Positions 16,545 to 24,631 of a DNA stretch of 35,665 nt are shown here, piece after piece. The position numbers and the translations under genes were made by a program. This DNA comes from Okeania sp. SIO3I5. GTDB lineage: Bacteria > Cyanobacteriota > Cyanobacteriia > Cyanobacteriales > Microcoleaceae. The notes under the pieces were generated by a model. The model saw only the letters and a program-made list of their open reading frames with translations, ran no database searches and had not been told where the DNA came from. The stretch spans positions 1 through 35,665 of the forward strand of contig NZ_JAAHHT010000080.1 of NCBI RefSeq assembly GCF_010672085.1, written 5' to 3'. How positions within the stretch are numbered: position 1 is the stretch's first letter; each line of letters opens with the position of its first letter.

Positions 16545-17315
16545 CTAATCTTTCTTTTCTGGAATTTCCAAATTAACTCCTTCGTACAAAACTTCAATAG
16601 CACAAGTAAATTCAATACTCTCTAACGTAATAGACTCACCTTCCGTATATCTACAATAATGCCAAATTTTTCCCTCCCCACGTTGATAAATTTCTACAGA
16701 AATTGATTCAGAATCTACTAAAACATATTCTTGCAAACTGGAAAATTGCTGATAATATTTCAACTTATCGTCGCGATCGTATTTTCGTGTACTAGGGGAA
16801 AGCACCTCAACAATGACTTTAGGATGTTGGATAAAATCACGAGATTTTAAATCCTCAGCATTACAAGTAACCACTAGATCGGGATAAAAATAACGATTAT
16901 TTTTACTATCCCGAACCTTCACATCCGAAACATAAGCTTCACAACCTCTTTGACTCAAATGAGGTCTTAAAGCTGTGTAGAAATTGAGGTAAATTTTAGT
17001 ATGAGGAATAGTTCCCCCAGTCATAGCCAAAATTTCACCGTCTACATATTCATAACGAAATTCCTGTTGAGCTTCCCATTCTAGGTATTCTTCAGGGGTC
17101 ATTTTTTGATAATCTTGGGCTTGAGCGATCATAAGTTTTTTTCTCCTCCAACGTTTTGTTAAATCTGGCTTTCGAGACAAATCCACAACTTTAATGCCAC
17201 TTTCCGCTTGCTTCTTTTGTAAATCAGCAAATATGGCTTCCAAATCATGGTTGAATGAACGAGAATATTCTTGACGAATTCTGTGAATTTCTTCGACAAT
17301 TTCATCGTGATACAT
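16545..17315 (-). CDS. Uma2-family protein, copy 2, fused in frame to a small upstream gene
   Basis: A frame of 256 aa. Residues 1-55 (MYHDEIVEEIHRIRQEY, then IFADLQKKQAESG) match a small stand-alone protein common in cyanobacterial toxin-antitoxin and Uma2 neighbourhoods. From MIAQAQDYQK onwards it is a complete Uma2 domain with RYEYVDGEIL, YFYPDLVV and VIVEVLSPST. The two parts are joined through LTKRWRRKKLM with no stop. A strong GGAGGAG lies about 10 nt before the internal ATG at 17132, so the Uma2 part can probably still start on its own (17132-16545, 195 aa). The first start is set at 17315 because GGAG lies 9 nt upstream; ATG at 17324 and TTG at 17330 are alternatives. It is a paralogue of copy 1 in tandem. 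Confidence 0.78.
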   Translation of the reverse strand: MYHDEIVEEIHRIRQEYSRSFNHDLEAIFADLQKKQAESGIKVVDLSRKPDLTKRWRRKKLMIAQAQDYQKMTPEEYLEWEAQQEFRYEYVDGEILAMTGGTIPHTKIYLNFYTALRPHLSQRGCEAYVSDVKVRDSKNNRYFYPDLVVTCNAEDLKSRDFIQHPKVIVEVLSPSTRKYDRDDKLKYYQQFSSLQEYVLVDSESISVEIYQRGEGKIWHYCRYTEGESITLESIEFTCAIEVLYEGVNLEIPEKKD

Positions 17316-17473
17316 ACTAGACATCTCCAATTATAAAAAATAATGTACATTTTAGCAATAAATTAATGTAGGTTGGGTAGAATGAAGTGTTAGCGGAGCT
17401 TCCCGGAGGGAAACCAAACACAAGCTTTATTGAAGTTGTGTCACCCTTGCAGGAAGCAAGCTACGTTATACCT

Positions 17474-17526
17474 CTTAATCCGTATATCCGTGGCATAATC
17501 CGTGTGAGCAACCCAACCTACGCTAT
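17474..17526. repeat. Single 58-bp family unit against the tRNA nucleotidyltransferase start
   Basis: One unit (TTAATCCGTATATCCGTGGC ... GTGTGAGCAACCCAACCTACGCT) ends 10 bp before the ATG at 17536, so the leader of that gene is repeat DNA. No Shine-Dalgarno is seen. Confidence 0.9.
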
Positions 17527-17535
17527 TTCCCCAAA

Positions 17536-20274
17536 ATGAACATCATCTTATGCCACACAACCGCAGACTTCGACGCTCTCGGCGCCGCTGTCGGACTAAC
17601 CCACCTCCATCCAGGTAGTCGCCTCGTACTAACTGGCGGTTGTCACCCCACTGTCAAACAATTTCTCGCCCTCCATCGAAACGAGTTTGCCATTATCGAA
17701 CGTCGCTCTGTCAATCTAAAACAAATCCGTTCTATATTTATCGTAGATGTTCAAACCCGCTCCCGACTTGGAAAAACTGCGGAATGGTTAGATTTACCCC
17801 ACCTGTCAGAAATTATCATCTACGATCATCACTGTGAAATTCAAACGGATATTCCAGCTACCGAAACTCACATAGAAGCAGTAGGAGCAACCACAACCCT
17901 AATCACAGAAAAACTCCAGACTCTCCAAAATCAATCTACCCCAATCTTAACTCCAGCAGCAGCAACAATAATGGCATTAGGTATCCACGCTGATACTGGT
18001 TCCCTGACTTTTGATCATACAACGCCACGAGACGCAACAGCTTTAGCATGGTTAATGCAGCAAGGAGCAAGTTTACCTGTCATCGGCGAATATATCCAAC
18101 CTAGTTTGTCACCGCAACTGCAAGAATTATTAAAAACAGCTCTCGAAAATTTGCAACGTTCCACTGTGAGAAATTATCAAATAGGTTCGATACTCTTAGA
18201 AACAGATGAATACGTTCCCAGTTTATCCAGTTTAGCTTCCAGTTTAATCGAACTCACAGAAATAGACGCTCTCCTACTTGCTCACACCCACTCCCTCAAA
18301 AATACAACAGAAAAAAGCTTAAATATTATCGGGCGATCGCGAATCCCAGAGACAAACCTCAACCAATTATTCCAACCATTAGGAGGTGGGGGGCATCACC
18401 GAGCAGCAGCAGTTAGTCGCCGAGACACAAATCCCGAAGCAACATTAGCAAAACTGGTAGACAAACTCAAAAATCAAATTCCTCAGCCACCTACTGCTAG
18501 AGATTTGATGTCATCTCCAGTTCGTACTATTCCTCCAGAGACATCCATAGAAGAAACTCACCGAATACTATTACGTTATAATCATTCAGGTTTATCAGTA
18601 GTAGACTCATCTGAAAAATTAGTGGGAATTATTTCTCGGCGAGATATCGATATCGCCCTCCATCATGGTTTTAGTCATTCTCCAGTCAAAGGTTACATGA
18701 CACCCCAACTCAAAACTATTTCCCCAGAAACAACTCTCCCAGAAATCCAAGAATTGATGGTAACTTACGATATTGGACGGTTGCCTGTATTGGAAAATAA
18801 TTCCTTAGTTGGAATAGTCACCCGCACCGACGTTTTACGAGAATTGCATCAACAACAACGCCCTCAAGATCAACAATTAGGTTGTATTCCCGGTGAAACT
18901 TGTAGATCGATTACCGAACTTTTACAACAGCGTCTCGCACCTCAACTATGGCAACTCCTCAACTGTGTTGCTGAGTTGGCAGAAAAACGAGGTTGGCAAC
19001 TATATCTGATTGGAGGAGGAGTCAGAGATTTACTGTTATCAAAATTCGATGAGACTCTATTATTAACAGATATAGATTTAGTTGTAGATGGTTATCACTC
19101 AGACTCAGAAGAAAAAGCACCAGCAGTAGAGTTAGCAGAAGCACTGCAAAAAATTTATCCGACAGCACGTTTGGAAGTTCATGGGCAATTTCAAACTGCT
19201 GCTCTCCTCTGGCACAACGATCCAGTGTTAGACTCCCTTTGGATAGATATTGCTACTGCTCGTACAGAATTTTATCCCTATCCCGCAGCTAACCCAGAAG
19301 TGGAAGTAAGTTCGATTCGCCAAGATTTGTATCGTCGAGATTTTACTATTAATGCTTTGGCAGCACGACTGACTAAACCTCGCGCTGGAGAATTGCTCGA
19401 TCATTTTGGTGGGTTGTCAGATTTGCAAGACAAAAAAATTCGGGTGTTACACGCTAACAGTTTTATTGAAGATCCGACTCGCATTTATCGGGGGGTTCGG
19501 TTTGCGGTGAGATTGGGGTTTGAGATTGAAGAGAAAACAGAGGAATATATTCGTTATGCCATTAATAGTGGAGTATACGATCGCGAAGTTGCCGGGAAAT
19601 TAGAAAAAAATAGAAGGGCACCTGCTTTAGAAACTCGTCTCAAAAGTGAGCTGAAATATATTTTGCAAGCTCCCTACTGGAAACCTGCGTTAAAGTTATT
19701 GGGAAATCTGGGAGCGTTGCGTTGTATTCATCGCACTTTGGAATTAGATAGGAAGTTATGGCAACAGGTGTGTTTGATGGATAGGTGTTTACGACGTTTG
19801 GATTCGGAGAAAAAGTTATCTCATTGGCAAATGCGGTTGGAGGTTTTGATTGTTGGTTTGGAATCTGAGTATCGCGGTTTGGTAGGGAAAAATTTACAGT
19901 TGCCTGTGGATAGTATTAAGAGGTTGGAGGAGTTGGAGTTGGCAAAGGTTAAGGTTATGGAGAATTTGCCAAAATGTGAGACTCCGAGTCAGGTGGTGTG
20001 GTTGTTGAGGGAGTACGATCTACCGATGTTGATTTTGATTATTGTGCAATGTGAGCGTTGGATGCGACGTCGGGTTTGGCAATATTTGACTGATTGGGTG
20101 AATGTTAAACCTATTTTGAATGGCAAAGATTTGAAAGCGATGGGTTATAAACCGGGGCGTCAGTTTAAGTTGATGTTAGACGATATTTTATCTGCAACTT
20201 TGGATGGGAAAGTGAGCGATCGCTATGACGCTGAGAAATTTTTAGCTCAATATTATCCAAGAGTGAGGGAGTAG
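17536..20274 (+). CDS. DHH-CBS-tRNA nucleotidyltransferase fusion (CCA/A-adding type)
   Basis: A 912-aa fusion. DHH phosphoesterase domain: TTADFDALGAA (8-18), VDVQTRSRLG (70-79), DHH (97-99), and DHHA1 with GGGGHHRAAA (283-292). Two CBS domains at about 322-378 and 384-440. Class II nucleotidyltransferase head: LIGGGVRDLL (491-500) and DID metal-binding pair (D512, D514), then RRDFTINALA and EDPTRIYRGVRFAVR. A helical tail follows. In cyanobacteria CCA addition can be split between CC- and A-adding enzymes; which activity this has cannot be told by eye. The encoded tRNA-Gly here lacks CCA, so such an enzyme is needed. The DHH part may be a nuclease acting on oligonucleotides (family knowledge). 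The CBS pair may sense adenine nucleotides. Confidence 0.92.
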   Translation: MNIILCHTTADFDALGAAVGLTHLHPGSRLVLTGGCHPTVKQFLALHRNEFAIIERRSVNLKQIRSIFIVDVQTRSRLGKTAEWLDLPHLSEIIIYDHHCEIQTDIPATETHIEAVGATTTLITEKLQTLQNQSTPILTPAAATIMALGIHADTGSLTFDHTTPRDATALAWLMQQGASLPVIGEYIQPSLSPQLQELLKTALENLQRSTVRNYQIGSILLETDEYVPSLSSLASSLIELTEIDALLLAHTHSLKNTTEKSLNIIGRSRIPETNLNQLFQPLGGGGHHRAAAVSRRDTNPEATLAKLVDKLKNQIPQPPTARDLMSSPVRTIPPETSIEETHRILLRYNHSGLSVVDSSEKLVGIISRRDIDIALHHGFSHSPVKGYMTPQLKTISPETTLPEIQELMVTYDIGRLPVLENNSLVGIVTRTDVLRELHQQQRPQDQQLGCIPGETCRSITELLQQRLAPQLWQLLNCVAELAEKRGWQLYLIGGGVRDLLLSKFDETLLLTDIDLVVDGYHSDSEEKAPAVELAEALQKIYPTARLEVHGQFQTAALLWHNDPVLDSLWIDIATARTEFYPYPAANPEVEVSSIRQDLYRRDFTINALAARLTKPRAGELLDHFGGLSDLQDKKIRVLHANSFIEDPTRIYRGVRFAVRLGFEIEEKTEEYIRYAINSGVYDREVAGKLEKNRRAPALETRLKSELKYILQAPYWKPALKLLGNLGALRCIHRTLELDRKLWQQVCLMDRCLRRLDSEKKLSHWQMRLEVLIVGLESEYRGLVGKNLQLPVDSIKRLEELELAKVKVMENLPKCETPSQVVWLLREYDLPMLILIIVQCERWMRRRVWQYLTDWVNVKPILNGKDLKAMGYKPGRQFKLMLDDILSATLDGKVSDRYDAEKFLAQYYPRVRE

Positions 20275-20329
20275 GGAGTTTGGTAGTGGGAGCAATATGC
20301 TCCCATACTGGCAATCTCAGAAGTCAAAT

Positions 20330-21635
20330 TTTAGCGATCGCTACCTTCGCCAACTTTCTCTCCAGACTATTGTTCAATAGTTAAATTAATGATCAATCAA
20401 AATTGAATAGTGGGGCGATCGCTACCTTCGCCAACTTTCTCTCCAGACTATTGTTCAATAGTTAAATTAATGATCAAAACTGAAAAATGAGGCGGTCGCT
20501 ATCTTGCCAAATTTCTCTCCAGACTATTGTTCAATTAATTGTCGAAACTGAAAAATGAGGCGGTCGCTATCTTGCCAAATTTCTCTCCAGACTATTGTTC
20601 AATAGTTAAATTAATGATCAAAACTGAAAAATGAGGCGACCGCTATCTTGCCAAATTTCTCTCCAGACTATTGTTCAATAGTTAAATTAATGATCAAAAC
20701 TGAAAAATGAGGCGAGCGCTACCTTCGCCAACTTTCTTTCCAGACTATTGTTCAATAGTTAAATTAATGATCAAAACTGAAAAATGAGGCGGTCGCTATC
20801 TTGCCAAATTTCTCTCCAGACTATTGTTCAATTAATTGTCGAAACTGAAAAATGAGGCGACCGCTATCTTGCCAAATTTCTCTCAACACTATTGTTCAAT
20901 TAATTGTCGAAACTGAAAAATGAGGCGAACGTTATCTTGCCAACTTTCTCTCAACACTATTGTTCAATTAATTGTCGAAACTGAAAAATGAGGCGAACGC
21001 TATCTTGCCAACTTTCTCTCCAGACTATTGTTCAATTAATTGTCGAAACTGAAAAATGAGGCGAACGCTATCTTGCCAACTTTCTCTCCAGACTATTGTT
21101 CAATAGTTAAATTAATTATCAAAACTGAAAAATGAGGCGAACGCTACCTTGCCAAATTTCTCTCAACATTATTGTTCAATAGTTCAATTAATTATCAAAA
21201 CTGAAAAATGAGGCGAGCGCTATCTTGCCAACTTTCTCTCCAGACTATTGTTCAATAGTTAAATTAATTATCAAAACTGAAAAATGAGGCGAGCGCTATC
21301 TTGCCAACTTTCTCTCCAGACTATTGTTCAATAGTTAAATTAATTATCAAAACTGAAAAATGAGGCGAGCGCTATCTTGCCAACTTTCTCTCCAGACTAT
21401 TGTTCAATAGTTAAATTAATTATCAAAACTGAAAAATGAGGCGAGCGCTACCTTGCCAACTTTCTCTCCAGACTATTGTTCAATAGTTAAATTAATTATC
21501 AAAACTGAAAAATGAGGCGAGCGCTATCTTGCCAACTTTCTCTCCAGACTATTGTTCAATAGTTAAATTAATTATCAAAACTGAAAAATGAGGCGAGCGC
21601 CACCTTGCCAATTTCCTCTCCAGACTATTAGACAT
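20330..21635. repeat. 76/68-bp tandem array with degenerate HIP1 cores, about 17 copies
   Basis: TGAAAAATGAGGCG recurs with spacing of mostly 76 or 68 bp (20481, 20549, 20625, 20701, 20778, 20846, 20914, 20982, 21050, 21126, 21202 ...). The 68-bp form has a shortened tail (TTCAATTAATTGTCG). Each unit has an octamer at the HIP1 position: GCGATCGC in the first copies, then GCGGTCGC, GCGACCGC, GCGAGCGC or GCGAACGC. The last five copies are exactly 76 bp apart. No coding capacity. Confidence 0.96.
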
Positions 21636-21687
21636 CTCCGATAATCAAAAATTAAATCAATTATCGTGTATAAATCATCAATTCTTT

Positions 21688-21742
21688 CCCCCTACTCCCT
21701 ACTCCCTACTCCCTACTCCCTACTCCCTCTTTTCCGGAGAGG
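21688..21742. repeat. STRR (CCCTACT) next to a Uma2 3'-end scrap
   Basis: About six CCCTACT heptamers run into CTCTTTTCCGGAG, whose reverse complement encodes PEKRE-stop as at the C-terminus of Uma2 copy 1. This may be a scrap of a lost cassette. Confidence 0.6.
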
Positions 21743-21888
21743 TCTATTGTTCAATAGTTCAATTAATTGTCAAAAAGGAAGTGGGAAAGTGTAAGAGTGC
21801 GAGCATCTTGCTCCCGTATTCGCAAGCAAGGTACTCGTAATCTCAGAAGTCGAAATTTAGCGATCGCTTTCCTGCTAAGAGTGAGAGA

Positions 21889-22806
21889 TTATTCTATAAT
21901 TAACCAAGAAGAAAGGTCTCTTTGAATCAAATCTTGTAACTTGAGAATATCTTCACGGTAGAAGTCAGTTAATAGTTGACGTTCTTCTGAAGAAAGAGGT
22001 TGAAGTTCTTTTCCTCCTGAATTTAAGTTAACTAAACCAGAGCGTAATTTTTGTCTCATTTCCAAAGACATTGCTAACTTGAGAGTTGATGAAATAGCAG
22101 TTCTGATTGGATTCCTTGTTTGTAATAAATTATTCAATGTTTGATTCTTTGGAACAGCAGCAGATTGTTTACGCTTAGATGTATCAGGATTAAATGTATC
22201 ATCTACTCCGATAAATCTATAAATTTCTTGCATCATTTTTACAGAATCTTTGGTTAAATCATCATAGAGGAAAATTTTTAATTTTTCCTGACCAAAAGTA
22301 TCAAAATAATGTTTTATTGGTGTGTAATATAATCCTTTCTTGATGGTTGAAGAAGTCTCGGAATGAAATTTAACTTGTTCACTTAAAGAACGAAGTTTTC
22401 CCGCATTTATCCCATCACGAAGGTGCATTAAATAATCAGAATAAGCTCTGTCTACTGGATTTCTTAATATAGCAATCATTTTCACATCAGGAAGATAATT
22501 TTTAATCATTTCCGATGAAATTTGATATCTAACAAGATAGTTGGGAGATGCTTCCCCGACAGCTATTTCATCCTTCACATCTATAAAAAGTTCGCAGTAT
22601 TTTTCCCAGGTATCAATTCTCGTTTTATTTCCCATCCATGGTTTTCTTTCTCTGTTTTCTTCTGGCTTTTTTTCTCTATCCACACAAAAAAAATTTGTTT
22701 CCTTGCGCGGACTCATATAAACTTGGGGATGTTCTGTTAAATATCCATATATAGATGTAGTTCCTGCTTTTTGTACTCCTATTATTAGAAAAGTTGGTAA
22801 CTTCAT
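21889..22806 (-). CDS. Sulfotransferase domain protein
   Basis: A 305-aa PAPS-dependent sulfotransferase of the heparan/NDST-like class. The 5'-phosphosulfate loop is GVQKAGTTSIYGYL (about 10-23), the 3'-phosphate motif is ILRNPVDRAYSDYL (about 112-125, with the conserved Arg and Ser), and YYTPIKHYFDTFGQEKLKIFLYDDL is the usual downstream block. Conserved Lys, Thr and Ser residues are present. The acceptor is unknown; in cyanobacteria such enzymes are linked to exopolysaccharide or natural-product sulfation. It starts with ATG after GGAG (TTAGGAGCAATAA) and stands alone between the 76-bp array and an AT-rich gap. Confidence 0.88.
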   Translation of the reverse strand: MKLPTFLIIGVQKAGTTSIYGYLTEHPQVYMSPRKETNFFCVDREKKPEENRERKPWMGNKTRIDTWEKYCELFIDVKDEIAVGEASPNYLVRYQISSEMIKNYLPDVKMIAILRNPVDRAYSDYLMHLRDGINAGKLRSLSEQVKFHSETSSTIKKGLYYTPIKHYFDTFGQEKLKIFLYDDLTKDSVKMMQEIYRFIGVDDTFNPDTSKRKQSAAVPKNQTLNNLLQTRNPIRTAISSTLKLAMSLEMRQKLRSGLVNLNSGGKELQPLSSEERQLLTDFYREDILKLQDLIQRDLSSWLIIE

Positions 22807-23208
22807 TTATTGCTCCTAAGTTTAACTGATTTAGACCTAAATTTATGATTCAAGCTATTAGGCAACTAATTTTTAGTTTCAGGAATAGTTGACTTGTTGT
22901 ACTTAGTTGTACTTAGTTGTACTTAAATTGTAAGTTATAGTAGTGATATTTCACATATTCTTATAACCTAACAGCTATTCATATTTAGTTAGAACCTAGT
23001 TTTACTTTACTACATTTATAGACTAATGTAAATATAGCAATCCTCGACACAGTTGTTCAGAAAATATTTACAAGATTAGGGAATAGAGTTCATTAATTGA
23101 TAATTGATAATTACCTCTCCCAAAAAGGGAGAGGACTGACTAAATTGACTAAAAGGAAAAAATTTATTTTTTTCCCTTTTATTGGGCAGGTTTTCAACCT
23201 GAATTATT
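22807..23208. other. AT-rich intergenic region
   Basis: No gene is seen. It contains three copies of the 10-mer TTGTACTTAG (22897-22926). Otherwise featureless. Confidence 0.4.
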
Positions 23209-23346
23209 TACAGCAATTTCGGAGGCGCGTGAGGTACAAAATTTTATTTGGTAATTTTGGCAGTTCAACCTTCCAGGTTGTTAAAGATAAGAAGGCTGAA
23301 CTGCAAATAGATTAAGTGTACCTCACCATCCTCATGCATTGCTGTA
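23209..23346. mobile_element. 138-bp MITE-like element with nested inverted repeats
   Basis: TACAGCAAT...GTGAGGTAC at 23209-23237 and its imperfect reverse complement at 23318-23346 form 29-bp terminal inverted repeats. Inside, GCAGTTCAACCTTC (23260) pairs with GAAGGCTGAACTGC (23291). A related solitary end lies at 23465-23496 (GTACCTCACGC ... ACGCTATAAT). No transposase is present; it is likely non-autonomous. Confidence 0.65.
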
Positions 23347-23884
23347 ATTATTTAATTATCAATTATTCGGTAAGAGTTTCAAAGTTTGTATCTATATTTT
23401 TAGGGAGTAGGGAGTAGGGAGTAATAATTCGGGAAGCAGGGAATATAAAATCAAAAAAACAACTGTACCTCACGCTTCTTGAGAAACGCTATAATTACTT
23501 CAATATTCAATCTCTCCTACTCCCCATCCCCAACTATATAATAAGTATTCAACCGGATTTTATATTAGATACAGGAGTCGCATATTTTCAAGTTATAACT
23601 ATTGCTTAAGCAAAGGTAATTCTGAAGTTTATTAACAAAAATAATGTCTGGAAAAAAGCTTGAATTTAGAGACTCTAAGTCAGCCATTTTTAGAACTGCT
23701 AGTTTGAGAGACTGCAACGTACTCTAAGTATTAATAGACGAATTTGAGCAACATTTTCTGAAGATAGAAATTAGTCTATACGTGCCAAAATATAAGTATT
23801 AATATTCCTAAAGTTATGGTGAATTTCTTTGTGAAAAATAATTTTGTCTTCCCCTATTCCCCATTCCCTACTCCCTACTCCCTT
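23347..23884. other. Repeat-bearing intergenic region
   Basis: It holds GGGAGTA heptamers (23402-23423), the solitary MITE-like end at 23465-23496 and CCCTACT heptamers (23855-23884) that reach the stop codon of the CBS-like gene. No gene is seen. Confidence 0.5.
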
Positions 23885-24481
23885 TTATATATTTTTTTGA
23901 TCTTTGAGTTTATTTTCAATTTTTTTGATTAGGGGTTTTGAGTCTAAGAGAAAACCAGTAGGTTCATCATCTTCTTCTTCAACATATAATTCTGGGATTT
24001 CCGAGCGAGATTTTTCCATTTGTTCTTGAAATTTTTTATTTTGGTTTCGTAAAATTTCTGATTGTGCCAATAATAAATCATGTAAATCTATTAATCTCAA
24101 ACTGGCATTAGATAAAACTATAATTAAAGGTTCATAAACATATTGTTTTGGTCTATTTAGTGCAGTAATAACTGCTGAATTAATTTGAAAATTTTCAGAA
24201 AGAATTAGAGGAGGAGTGCTGATCAAATCTAACAATTCACAAATAGGACGTCTATTATAGACTTTTTTATTTTCAGGTAATTTCATATATTCCAAGAATC
24301 TAATTTGAGAAATCATACCCAACATTTGTGTACTTTGAGTAATAATAACTCCCGGTAATTCTGGTTGTAGTTTAAATTTTTCTGCTACTCTCTGTACTAA
24401 GGTAGCAGAATTAACTTGGAAATTGTGAGAAGGCAAATTTCCAATCCTAGAATTGAATGGAAGCTGAGTTGAATTGCTCAT
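23885..24481 (-). CDS. CBS-like sensor protein lacking an output domain
   Basis: A 198-aa protein. Residues about 15-150 resemble the CBS-like module found at the N-terminus of cyanobacterial histidine kinases and GGDEF proteins: LPGVIITQSTQMLGMISQIRFLEYM, then INSAVITALNRPKQYVYEPLIIV and LRLIDLHDLLLAQSEIL. In those proteins the module is followed by a coiled coil and a kinase or cyclase; here it ends in a charged coiled coil and an acidic EEEDDEP stretch, with no output domain. It may be a single-domain regulator for a partner, possibly the hybrid kinase transcribed divergently 150 bp away. Confidence 0.7.
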   Translation of the reverse strand: MSNSTQLPFNSRIGNLPSHNFQVNSATLVQRVAEKFKLQPELPGVIITQSTQMLGMISQIRFLEYMKLPENKKVYNRRPICELLDLISTPPLILSENFQINSAVITALNRPKQYVYEPLIIVLSNASLRLIDLHDLLLAQSEILRNQNKKFQEQMEKSRSEIPELYVEEEDDEPTGFLLDSKPLIKKIENKLKDQKNI

Positions 24482-24631
24482 TGAAACTAATCAGGAATAA
24501 CCTATATGAAAAATATTTTATGAGGATATGTTAATTTGGAATAATTTACAGTTAGATTAAACAATCTAAAATCTAATCAGTATTTGATGATTGCACAAAC
24601 AATGCTCTTTGTACGGCTTTAGAATAGTATT

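Noticed and set aside
20330-21635. CRISPR array or origin iterons
   Set aside because: Units are repeated over their full length; no DnaA-type boxes or replication gene nearby.
23097-23315. 72-aa + strand protein
   Set aside because: Mostly MITE sequence and low-complexity DNA; no SD or family signal.
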